Shown in pieces: positions 43,801 through 56,871 of a stretch of 64,000 nt of DNA. The notes under the pieces were generated by a model, which had not been told where the DNA came from, did not search any database, and was given only the letters and a program-made list of their open reading frames with translations. The stretch is from Lophium mytilinum. Its lineage: Eukaryota; Ascomycota; Dothideomycetes; Mytilinidiales; Mytilinidiaceae. The translations under genes were made by a program, and so were the position numbers. Positions within the stretch are counted from its first letter, which is position 1. Each line of letters opens with the position of its first letter. The stretch is from assembly GCA_010093605.1 (NCBI GenBank), contig MU004182.1, positions 1,087,032-1,151,031 on the forward strand, in the 5' to 3' direction.

Positions 43801-45338
43801 AGGCCGAAATGGGAATGGGTTCCATGTCAGATGGCGGTCTCATGGGATTAGGCGCTGGCGCTTCCATCATGGCCGGTTATGCTGCATTCGTGTATGCTGG
43901 ATACATGTCTATGTCTAGCATGTCGGACGCTGCCAATGACCGCACGGCTCAGCTTGAGGCTCTCAAGACCAAAGCACTCCCAATGGCGCAGAAACAGGTT
44001 GAATTGTCCAAGCGAGGCGTTTCCATCGCACAACTCAACAGGAGCATCGCCCAGAGCGAGGTGTCTTTAGCCCAGAGTCTGCTCGACTTTGCCGACCAGC
44101 GGTTCTTGAACAGCGAGTTTTGGTTGAATCTGGGAAACACATTGCGAAGAATCCTACGGCAATACCTCACCCTCGGCACACGGACCGCCTGGCTTGCCGA
44201 GAGAGCTTTAAGCTACGAGTATCAGCGGAACATATCCATCGTCAGACTGAACTACTATCCATCACGCCAGCAGGGCATTGGCGGTGCAGACCAACTCCGT
44301 GCCGACCTAGCCAAGGTCGAAGCTGCTCGGTTGGACAGCGAGGCAGGCAGCGTGCCCATCAAGCACACCTTTTCCCTCGCTCGCGACTTTCCACTCGAAT
44401 TCACGCTGCTGCGCACGACGGGCAAGTGTTCAATCCGCACCTCCGATGCAACTATCCAGCGTGCGTACCCGGGGATGTGGGGTGCTCGCATCATCTCTCT
44501 TGACGCAGCTATCACAAAGGCATCCGCTGCGGGCGCTCCCTTGCGCGGCATTGTCCTGCAGAATGGAATCTCACAACTCAGTCAGAACGATGGCACGCTC
44601 AAACCTCTTGTCCGCCCCGCCTCGGCACTTCCCATTTCCGAGTTCAGCCTTGCTAGCCCTGAAGCTGCCACAGTCTACGGTCTTCCGGGCAGTACGTTAA
44701 TGCCATTCGAGGGTACTGGAACCGACGCAATCTGGCAGCTAGACTTCCCTGCCGCAGGCAACCCAGGCGGCCTCGGTGAGCTCATTGACGTGACCCTCAC
44801 GACGCATCTGCGCGCATCGTTCTCGCCCAACCTCTATTTCCAGCAATCGCAGATCCCGCCCTCACTCGGCAACAATGCTATAGTCATCTCTGCTGGCCGC
44901 CTTGGTCTGCGCGGTCTCGCTGATCTGCGAAATCTGGCTGCGCCGACGAATCCGCCTGCGAATGCAGTGTTGGTCTTTGACCTCAAGAACGTCTTCGCAA
45001 TCGGTGGCTACAAGGAGACCAACCGTGTCCTGCGCAATCTGGCTCTGCTGGCCATCACTTCGCCACTTGAGAACTTAAGCACCAATCTCGTCTCTGCAGT
45101 TCGTATTGGCGGACAGACCGTCGGCGTCAGCATGCCTGCGGACTCGGGTGTGGCGCACTCAACCAATGCACCTATTGTCGCGCCTACTGGAACGCCAGCG
45201 TCGCCGCTCAATGCACTCAGTGGTATTTCGGTGGATCAAGTTGTCGAGGTCGTGTTTGAGAGGGGTCCGAATGCACAGGCGGGTGTGACGCGAATCAAAG
45301 ACTTCGTACTGTGGATTGACTATGAGAGGTTTTCATAG
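40803..45338 (+). CDS. Tc-toxin subunit A-like protein (TcA translocation and TcB-binding regions)
   Basis: Two exons, 40803-41846 and 41901-45338; the 54-base intron is GTGCGA...TCCTAG with a CTGAC branch point, phase 0. Length 1,493 residues. Residues 1-350 form a beta-rich region I cannot assign. Roughly 380-890 is helical. From about 895 there are long Ala/Gln-rich helices flanking a Gly/Ala-rich hydrophobic segment (near 950-1020, including GAGASIMAGYAAFVYAGY), then FADQRFLNSEFWLNL. From about 1120 to the end lies the region matching the TcB-binding domain of bacterial TcA (EYQRNISIVRLNYY, LAKVEAARLDSE, HTFSLA, TTGKCSI). In bacteria TcA forms the pentameric syringe that injects a TcC-derived enzyme. 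This protein is shorter, has no visible signal peptide, and no TcB/TcC gene is nearby. Role in the fungus unknown; ancient horizontal origin from bacteria is inference. Confidence 0.85.
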
Positions 45339-45679
45339 ACCAGAGATTGGAAGGTGAGAGGATCTTAACGCAGAAAGATTGAAATGTAACGAAGCTTCCC
45401 TTCTCACCCTTCGCTTTGACGCTGTCATCAATCAAGTGATTTATCTACAGGGTTGAGTGGTGGCCCCCAAAATCAGAACTTCACAACAACTAGCAGATGC
45501 AACCTCAAAGCGACTCTCCAAATATCCCCAACATCGAGACCTCACGACCCTGTCGGCTGTTTACAAGGATGACTGTGGAATTTCATTTCATAATCTTCCG
45601 AATGCTAAGAAGAGTGTGAACAAATCAATGATGAACTTCATCATGTTTTCAACTCGTCGTACTGGCCGGTGCTTTCGTG
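45339..45679. other. Tail-to-tail intergenic spacer
   Basis: 341 bases between the 3' ends of the TcA-like gene and the next minus-strand gene. A plus-strand frame at 45457-45927 crosses it but runs antisense into the neighbour and is not supported. Confidence 0.5.
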
Positions 45680-46511
45680 TTACTTCTTGTCGAAAGGAAG
45701 TGAGGTTCTCGGGGTCATTTCTTTGTTGGCGACTTCTTCGATGGATCTTTCGTAAACGTACTCGAAGATTGGCGCCCAGAAATCGAACTCCCCACTCAGA
45801 CGGCAGCGCTTTGAAGAAAGAAGACGCGCTAACTTCTTCTCGGTTTCATGAGCCCCCTTATTACGATCCTGGATGTATTGGTCGGCCTTCTCCAGCACTA
45901 TGTGGTATTTGCGAGGCAAGTGTGTGATATCTTCCAAGTCCTTCGCGGTAACTAGCCCCGCAAAGCTGGTGTAGCGCTTTGTGGAATGCTCAGTGGAGTT
46001 TCCTCCTCCACCCAGTCCATGCTCGTTGATGTTCTTAGATGCTTTGGCGATTTTCTTGATGAAGGCCGTGACCATGTTGCCTATGCATACGTCGGTATCG
46101 TCTTCGGCCATCTCATCGAACTTCCGTTCGTGCGCCATCAAAGCAACCCTCAGTTCCTGGACAGGTTAGTTTTAGATACTAAAGATAAAGCATGTTTAGG
46201 GTTAGGAATACCTTCAACTGCGCGGTCATGCCTCTGATCTGAGTTTCGAAGGGAAGGCTAATTTCCAAGTTCGCTCCTTCAGACTCAACTCGTTTGCTAA
46301 TTTCACGCATGGATCGCTCTTCGGGTTCTGAACTCCAGGAGAACTTGTGTAGGTCCTCGGGTCTGAGTTTCAGTCCAGTTTTCTTCGATAGTCGAGGTAA
46401 CATGTCTTTGTGACACAGGTATGAGGAGGGAGACAGGTCCAAGAGTTTAGCTTTCGTCTTAGATTTTCGGGGCGGTGTGAGGGACATCTTTAGTCGCAAA
46501 TTAGCATCCAT
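45680..46511 (-). CDS. Unrecognised 258-residue protein
   Basis: Two exons, 46212-46511 and 45680-46156, joined through an intron starting GTATTC and ending GTCCAG with CTAAC upstream of the acceptor. The N-terminal part is basic (PPRKSKTKAKLL). The centre is helical and charged (ERSMREISKRVESEG, FIKKIAKASKNINEHG). The C-terminal part has ADQYIQDRNKGAHETEKKL and FWAPIFEYVYERSIEEVAN. No domain recognised, no signal peptide. ATGs at 46511 and 46487 are both usable. A perfect splice pair (GTAAGTAC at about 46560, CAACCAG just upstream of 46521) suggests a 5' UTR intron, because joining the upstream frame to this one does not keep phase. Confidence 0.6.
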
Positions 46512-46790
46512 CGCGCTTTGTCTGGTTGTTGCAAAGACTTAAGACTTGAGCGTACTTACAGAGCAGAACTTGCACGGTAGGGTTTCTGAAAGTTGGGCAG
46601 GAGGAGTTGTGAAGGTGGCAAGAGCTGTCGGTGTGCGAGTCGGTGAGGCGTCTTTCAGTTCCATGGTTGCGTGGGTCATGTGTGAACCAATTACTACCCA
46701 TGACGTGATTAGCTACAATCTAGTCAGGACCCATTCCAGGACGTTATCAGCCGGGAGGTTGTTTGCCAGCAAGTCCTCGTGAACTGGATC
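46512..46790. promoter_or_regulatory. Short divergent promoter between two orphan genes
   Basis: 279 bases separate the start codons of divergently transcribed genes. The plus-strand reading frame of the next gene stays open back to about 46710 without an ATG, and a CCATTCCAG acceptor-like site at 46733-46741 sits in it, so an upstream exon or leader intron probably occupies part of this interval. Confidence 0.45.
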
Positions 46791-47282
46791 ATGGTGTTTG
46801 CGAAGCGTTATATCCAATACATCCCTAAGGTGCGCTTGGAAGGCTACATCAAAAACAGCAAGAAGCGTTTCTGGGAGACCGTATTCGAGGATGCAAAGAA
46901 AGGCAAGCATCGAACCTTCAAGAGAAAACTATCTGAGCTGCTGGAGTTTTCGGAGGACCATGTGTAAGTCAAAGAGCGTTTCAACCTGCAGATACCTACT
47001 AACAATAATGATATCAGGTTCTTGAAAGGAGCGTGCATATGTCCCGGATACGAGTGCTACCACTTCGGTTCGGAAGGTCGAAATCCGTGGGACATCATGG
47101 CCGAGTACGAGTTCTCTGCGGACGATGAATATGGCGAGACAGAGAACGAGTTGATCCTGTGGCAGGATGAAGATAACGATACCGACGATGAGCGAGACCA
47201 GTACCTCACCACACCTTTGCTCGAGGCTGTCAATGAGGCTTTGGACGAGGTTCCGGACATGGACGTAGCCAACACTGGCTGA
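46791..47282 (+). CDS. Unrecognised acidic-tailed protein (N-terminus uncertain)
   Basis: Two exons, 46791-46963 and 47018-47282. The intron starts GTAAGT, has a textbook TACTAAC branch site and ends TATCAG. 145 residues from the first available ATG. The first exon is basic and aromatic (RYIQYIPKVRLEGYIKNSKK). After the intron a cysteine group GACICPGYECYHFG could bind metal, then an acidic tail (ADDEYGETENE, EDNDTDDERDQ). Coding character continues upstream of 46791 (SREVVCQQVLVNW), so the true start is likely in an earlier exon. No family recognised. Confidence 0.5.
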
Positions 47283-47815
47283 AGCGCCTCAGAAAATGAC
47301 AGTCACCTGCCACCTCAAATCAAGAAGGCAAGCTTAGGTATAATATTATAGACAGTAGTTTGGCCTTGGACTAAAGCGCCTCTTCATCCAAGCTTGCGTG
47401 CTCAGTCGCAACTGCTTAGTTTGCTTCAATACCCTGTAGGTTTACTTATGATAGCTGTTTTCGATATCGGAGCTTAGGCGGACTAAGGATTTTGCTTTTA
47501 GCGAAAGACCTAATCACCTAGTTCACTAAATGCACTACTATCAGCTTATTGGGTTTGTTACAGAAGCAGTGGTGAAACCGGGTGCACACGCCAATGGAAT
47601 TATTGTAGGATTTCACGATCGTAAGAAAGGTACATGTTGGGAACTGATGAAATTATGCTATCACATTGCCTACCAGAAGAAACGATATGCCAACCCAGAA
47701 GAGCGAGAAACAAAGGAAAGAAGAGAGGGCAGCACCTTCGGCGTCATTCCGCCTCCTTTATCAGGCTTCAGTGATCGCCAAGAGCTATTGGGCATCACTA
47801 CCCCACACGATCAGT
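47283..47815. other. Tail-to-tail intergenic region
   Basis: 533 bases between converging genes. A plus-strand frame at 47530-47868 runs antisense into the J-protein gene and is not supported. Confidence 0.45.
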
Positions 47816-48406
47816 CTAAGCGGCATTCTTTGCCTCGCGGCTCACGTACCGGAACGCGGGCGGGCTAGACTTCTTCCCTTTCTTCGCAGGCTCAGCTGTC
47901 TGGGCCGGCTGCGGAGTAACCTTGACCTCCTTTGGAGGCTTCGGCACCTTGCTACGCTTCTTCCTCGCACCAGGCTTGCGTTTCTCCTGGCCCTTCGGCG
48001 GCTTCTTCTCCGCCGGAGGCGTCGCATGGTACCATCGCCTCGACTCTTTCGGCTCATACGTCTCTTCCGGCTTATTCCCCGGCTTTCCACGGTGACGGCG
48101 CGGCCGGTCTCGCGTGAAAGGGTCGCGATTGAAGTACTCACGGGTGAAGCCTTGCGCCTGGCCGCTTCGCCTTGCATCGTACTTCGCTCGCTTCTCGTCG
48201 TCGCTCAGGATCTCGTATGCTTCTTGCACGCCACGGAACATGGCAACGGCGGTCGCCTTTTGTGCTTCAGGTAGATCTGAGCGAAGCTTGTCTGGGTGGT
48301 AGATTAGTACCAGGCGGCGGTATGCCTGACGGATCGCTTCTTTGGTAGCATCTGCACGTACTGAAAGCGCCGCATAGTGGGTCTTGAAGACCGGGTTGGA
48401 GCTCAT
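47816..48406 (-). CDS. J-domain (Hsp40-type) co-chaperone
   Basis: 196 residues, one exon, ATG at 48406. The J domain occupies about residues 9-77: HYAALSV, AYRRLVLIYHPDK with the HPD tripeptide that stimulates Hsp70 ATPase, and FRGVQEAYEILSDDEKRAKYD. There is no Gly/Phe region, zinc finger or client-binding domain, so it is a class C J protein. The tail is Lys/Pro-rich (PPKGQEKRKPGARKKRSK), suggesting nuclear or ribosome/RNA association, but that is inference. A minisatellite sits just upstream in the presumed 5' UTR. Confidence 0.9.
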   Translation of the reverse strand: MSSNPVFKTHYAALSVRADATKEAIRQAYRRLVLIYHPDKLRSDLPEAQKATAVAMFRGVQEAYEILSDDEKRAKYDARRSGQAQGFTREYFNRDPFTRDRPRRHRGKPGNKPEETYEPKESRRWYHATPPAEKKPPKGQEKRKPGARKKRSKVPKPPKEVKVTPQPAQTAEPAKKGKKSSPPAFRYVSREAKNAA

Positions 48407-49422
48407 GGCTACTTGTAGTTGTAGCTACTTGTGGCTGCTTGTGGCTACTTGTGGCTGCTTGTGGCTGCTTGTGGTTGTGAGAGCTTGGGGATGCTTATGC
48501 GTGCTGATATGTGTGAAAGCTGTGGTGAAGTTAAATGTGATGAACCTTCGATGTGAAACTTGAAGCTTCTATATATACCGACAAAGTGAACTTTGCACAT
48601 TGTATGAGTTGTCAATCTCTTTGATACTTCGTATTGTGAGAATGACGTGTTCATTTGATAGGTTGAGAATATGAGAGGGGAATTCTTCACAATGTCGATG
48701 ACAGCGCGCTAGTCCCGTGCCTCTCTGGTCTTTGTCATTGTTTCAGGTCGCCAATTGGCACTCTTGCTAGTATATTTCTCAGTAGGAAAATAACAGGTGA
48801 GACAAAGAAAGGAGCATGATAGGCTTGACTTCTGACCTGAGATGTGAAGTATGCAGAGAACTTTGATGAGCGCAAGAGTCATAGGAAAAGGTTCATCGAG
48901 ATAGCTAGAGCAAGCTGTCAGGGAGGAATCTAAGACCTTGCCTCGACCAATCAGTCAACGAGGAATAGATGAATAAGCTCATCGACGACCTTCAATCTAT
49001 CACGTTGGTTGGTGAAAATATATCGTTGCAGGAGAGCCCATATATTCCCACCATTCAAACAGCGGGACATCCGAAAACTGAAGCTATGCGGCATGCCGGG
49101 ACGCCACATCGGGCCATCGGATACATTTCATATCAGCCCATGCGCGTGTTCCGTGTACCGGACCGAATAAAGCTTGAGGATGAGGGCGGACTGTGCTTAC
49201 GGGAGCTCAACGAGGAGGATGTAAAGTGGGACGTCATTTTTTATTTCTTCGAGCTCCAACCCCACCTTCAAACCCCTCTTCGCCCTAATTCTCTACCTAC
49301 CCACCTCCGGCCAGCTAATCAAGGCCAAGTCTTGCACCGCGGAGCGTCTCCATTGCGTATGGTCAATTGAGGTCACAAATCGGACGCTTGATTACCAACG
49401 TTTCTCGCCGTGATACTCTAAG
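48407..49422. promoter_or_regulatory. Divergent intergenic region, J protein / SSADH
   Basis: 1.0 kb between divergent genes, containing the minisatellite and both promoters. A plus-strand frame of 133 codons at 48969-49370 ends 52 bases before the SSADH start; it has no recognisable domain and more likely lies in the SSADH promoter or leader. Confidence 0.45.
48425..48474. repeat. 10-bp minisatellite, five copies
   Basis: Five tandem copies of CTRCTTGTGG (CTACTTGTGG alternating with CTGCTTGTGG), with looser copies on either side. It begins 19 bases upstream of the J-protein start codon on the minus strand, inside the likely 5' leader. Confidence 0.85.
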
Positions 49423-51249
49423 ATGCGGCCCTTTGTCTCGTCCGTGAGAGCAGTTGCAAGGAAACCATTGTTCAGATCGCAGTTTCAATCGTCCAGGTTA
49501 CCTACATTAGTCCAAAGATCTTACGCAATGGCTCACAACGTGCCAGAAGTACGTAGACGCTGGCGTTCTTCATTCCCCCATTTTTACTTCCAAAACGCGT
49601 GAAAACCCTACCAACATGAGCTGACAAGACATCACTAGCTGAACGACAAGTCGTTGCTCAAGTCGCAGACATACGTAAACGGAGAATGGATAAACGCAAA
49701 GTCAGGGAAGACCTTCGAGGTCACAGGTACGAGCAGCTCCGCACGCGTCAAGTGCTTCCAAAAGCTCACATTATCCAGATCCCTCAAGCGGCAAAGTTAT
49801 CGGGACGATGCCTGAGATGGACAAATCCGACACCGAAGCCGCCATTGCAGCAGCCGCCGCAGCCCTCCCTTCCTTCCGCAAAACGACTGGACGCGAACGC
49901 GCGAAGATGCTGCGGAAATGGTACCAATTGATGGTGGACAACGCGGACGATCTGGCAAAACTTATCACATGGGAGAACGGCAAGCCGTTTGCAGATGCGA
50001 AGGGGGAGGTGACATATGCCGCCAACTTTTTTGAGTGGTTCTCAGAGGAGGCACCGAGAGTGTACGGAGACACGATACCAGCGAGCATACCAGGCAACCG
50101 CGTTTTCACAATCAAGGAGCCAGTAGGCGTATGTGGGCTGATCACACCGTATGTTGAACCCTTTTCGAACTCGGGGATGCCCCAGCATTGTATGTACACG
50201 GTTTCAAGAGCTCAAAACTAACCACCTCCAGATGGAACTTCCCCGCTGCAATGATAACCCGCAAAATCGGGCCCGCCCTCGCCGCCGGCTGCACCATCGT
50301 CGCCAAATCCCCCGGCGAGACGCCCCTCACAGCCGCCGCACTGGCCGAGCTTGGCCACCGCGCCGGCATCCCCAAAGGAGTAATCAACTTCGTGACCGCA
50401 CTCGCCAACACCCCCGAAGTCGGCAGCGCCATCACAGCGTCCGAGACCGTCCGTAAGGTCTCCTTCACCGGCTCCACAGGCGTCGGCAAGCTCCTCATGA
50501 AGCAGTCTGCCGACACCCTCAAGAAGCTCTCCTTCGAGCTCGGCGGCAACGCCCCCTTCATCGTTTTCGAGGACGCAGACCTCGAAGTTGCGGTCAACGG
50601 CGCTGTAGCGTCCAAGTTCCGCTCCAGCGGCCAAACATGCGTCTGCGCCAACCGCATCTACGTGCACGCCGCCATCTACGACTCGTTTGCGACCAAATTG
50701 GCCGAGAAGGTGAAAGCCTTCAAGGTCGGCGGCGGCTACGGCGAGGGCATCACTCACGGCCCTCTAATCCACGAGCGCGCAATCGACAAGGTCGAGCAGC
50801 ACGTCCAGGATGCCGTCAGCCACGGTGGAAAGGTGCTCGTTGGCGGGCAGAAGATACCCGACCTTGGCTCCAACTTCTTCCAGCCGACCGTCATTCGCGA
50901 CATGACGTCTGACATGAAGCTCGCCTCGGAGGAGACTTTTGGGCCTGTGGCTGGGCTGTTCAAGTTCGAGACTGAAGCTGATGTGGTTAGGCTTGCCAAC
51001 GAGGCAGATGTTGGGCTCGCGGGTTACTTCTTCAGCAAGGACCTCCAGAGGGTGTATCGCGTTGCTGAGGCGTTGGAGGTTGGGATGGTCGGCGTTAACA
51101 CGGGGCTGATCTCGGACCCTGCGTCGCCGTTCGGAGGCGTGAAGTTCTCCGGATTCGGACGCGAGGGGAGTAGGTACGGCATTGATGAGTATATGACTAC
51201 GAAGATGGTGACGTTGGGCGGTATGGGAGGACCGTTGCAGGGGGCGTAA
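49423..51249 (+). CDS. Succinate-semialdehyde dehydrogenase-type aldehyde dehydrogenase
   Basis: Four exons, 49423-49548, 49639-49726, 49779-50148 and 50232-51249; 533 residues with all junctions in phase. The Arg/Ser-rich, acid-poor N-terminal 40 residues look like a mitochondrial presequence, with a second Met at MAHNVPE. ALDH signatures: PWNFPAAM across intron 3, FTGSTGVGK for NAD(P) binding, FELGGNAPF with the catalytic Glu near 296, SSGQTCVCANR with the catalytic Cys near 330, and SPFGGVKFSGFGREG near the end. These are the SSADH (GabD/Uga2) versions. It oxidises succinate semialdehyde to succinate, completing the GABA shunt. Other ALDHs cannot be wholly excluded. Confidence 0.9.
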
Positions 51250-52389
51250 ATCACGTTTTTCGGTCGATTGGAGGGGATAGGCTACGGTATGGATTACGAA
51301 AATGTGTGCATACGGCGACAATGCTTGGTATTTGGTAAAAAGGAACAAGGTATCCAAACGGCGTGAAGGGACGTTACGGAGACTCGTAGACAAATTTTAC
51401 TTCATGTTCATACTGTTGTTATATCCAGAAGACAGCAACCCAGACATCTCGCATATTCGGCTGAGTTAACTTACCACGGAGACCCAAGCCTTCATATCAA
51501 ACATCTTGGGTCGCTTCAGGGAGGGAACTACCTCTGCTGCCTTTCAAGGCCTTTCAGTGTGAACGCACGCAGCCATGAATGGTCATTTGCGCGCAACAGC
51601 TTTCGTGCCCCCGTGATTATCTGAGCTATATACGGGTGTGCGACCATCTCTATCATAAGGGAACAATAATAATTCTGTTTGTAAAGGATATCGGGAATGC
51701 AAACGTCCTTCATAAGCGTCTATAGTTCCGAGTAAGACCACGTGAGCCCTCTACATATATCTCTCTCTTATGGCTACCAAAAGCACGGAAGTATTACATC
51801 AGAACACCACAAGAACAGAAAAGGCAAAGCACAAGAAGCACCCGACACTCCCGCTCAGATCCCAACGCCAAATCTGTGTCATCCCGGTTTTACAAAACAT
51901 TAATATAAGCAACGTGGCACATGGCCTCTAGAGCGGGGTAGGCGGGGTGGGTTCATGACTATTGTTACACAGACTAGGACTATATCACTGAACCAAATGG
52001 ACGGGTTTCATCAGTGGCTGGATGAGGTTGTAATACAGAGACGAGATGAGGGTGGGATGGTTGTATACGGGTAGGGTAAGGTAGGGAGCTAACACGAAGC
52101 GAGAGCGATAACAGCGTTGCGGAGGGCTGTTTTAGCGCATGTGACGTCGCGTCGGTCACGCATAATCATAATCGACCGCTACTAGATGAACCTCATCGTA
52201 ACAATACTCTTGAATGTCACATTAAAGCGTCAGGAAACACGTGGGGGACAAGGTTGAGGTATGCGAGAAGTTGTTTCAGTTATGTGGGTATGTGTAATTG
52301 CTTCAAACTAGCTCAAATCAAATGCTCAGCGCCTGTACGCCATTTCTCATGTATTGTCCATATATTTACAGAAGAAACCAGAAATCTGG
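51250..52389. other. Tail-to-tail intergenic region
   Basis: 1.14 kb between the 3' ends of SSADH and the GH20 gene. Longer than needed for two 3' UTRs, but I see no coding frame, tRNA or repeat in it. Confidence 0.45.
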
Positions 52390-55648
<3,259 letters not shown>

Positions 55649-56871
55649 TCACTGCTCCGACTGAGAGTACACGTCGACCAGAGTACTCAGCTCGGGGAAC
55701 CTGCGTCGGAACACGTCCCCAACGGTCCAGTTTTTAAGTTGACGGATGTGCTCTTCGTAGATGGGGTTGATCAGGATGCCACCGCCTTCGGCTGCGGAGG
55801 TAGTGATGATGACATGGTTGGGATCATAGTCCCATCGAATGAAAAATGAGGTAGAGTAGGCACCAGCAAAATCGTCGAAGGCGATTCCTGGGCACTCGAT
55901 GAGGTATTGACGGACATTGGGCCTTCGAGGATACGTCAATGAGGTAGGGGCAGGCGCATTGAAGCCTCAGATACTCACCAAGGTATGCGATCCATCCAGG
56001 AAGGATGAGCAACTTGCATTTGGCATTCAAGTGGTCGTAACCATTCTGGCATCTGGTCATAGGATGCTTTGTTACGCAGAACTTGCCACTTATACATGCG
56101 TTAGTCTATTTCAATAACCGATCATATTTTGGTAGTTCTTTGACGGTCACGACGCAGGTTGGGACGGCTCACTTTCATCAACGTGGACATGACATAGTGT
56201 ACCGCTACCTGCTTGGGTAGCGTATCGATCTCCTTATAACTTCGCACGATGTCACCGACAACACCGCTGGTTTCGTCGATGATTCTGTTCGGTCTGCCAT
56301 CGAACAAGGCGCTTAGATCAGGCTTCTCGGGATACGCTTCCACCCGCGCCTGGCTCGGGGATGTGTACGCCTCCCAACGCGCCTCGGCAAAAGTTTGCAG
56401 AATCTGGTCGCTCATGGTGGTTGGAGCCGTGTTCAGCGGAATTGCTTCATGCGGCGCCAATGCCGCTGGCGAAGTCCCAACTGGTGACTCTGGCTTAGAA
56501 GTGCTCGTCCCATTTCCCAACAGCCGTAGCTGTAGCGCGGCCTTCTGGACGCGGAGGTGGTCTAGTTCTTCGCTGACAGCGAGAAAGCGGCTCATGAGGT
56601 CTTCTTTCTCCCGCGTCTCGTTTTGCAAGGCTTGGGTCAGTGCGGTGACCTGGTCTGTCAGGCATTGCATGCTCCATTTCGCCCGCTCGCGCATCGCTCG
56701 TTGCGATTTGCGATCCCGAGCACGCTTGCGAGCAAGATCTTCTGCATCTAGCAAACGGCCTTTCGACGATAGCGTGCCCGGAGAAGTAGTATCTGATGGC
56801 GAGGTAGAGGACACAGTTTGTGGGGCTGGGGGGTTGTTGTCCACATTATGGCTAGAACTAGCTGGATTCAT
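55649..56871 (-). CDS. bZIP transcription factor with DUF3425 domain
   Basis: Three exons, 56173-56871, 55979-56088 and 55649-55922; 360 residues. Intron 2 splits the codon for Trp in MDRIPWPNVRQYLIECP. Basic region ARKRARDRKSQRAMRERAK near residue 50 is followed by a heptad region (LTDQVTALTQALQNETREKE...LRVQKAALQLRLL). The C-terminal half fits DUF3425: YDQMPEWLRP, HPSWMDRIPW, and YSTSFFIRWDYDP near the end. The family comprises many filamentous-fungal regulators, often of stress or secondary metabolism. No cluster adjoins it. Start at 56871 is the only ATG upstream of the basic region. Confidence 0.93.

Noticed and set aside
45457-45927. 156-codon plus-strand frame after the TcA-like gene
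   Set aside because: Starts at a non-ATG codon and runs antisense through the coding region of the 45680-46511 gene.
48969-49370. 133-codon plus-strand frame before SSADH
   Set aside because: No recognisable content and ends 52 bases from the SSADH start; more likely promoter or leader.
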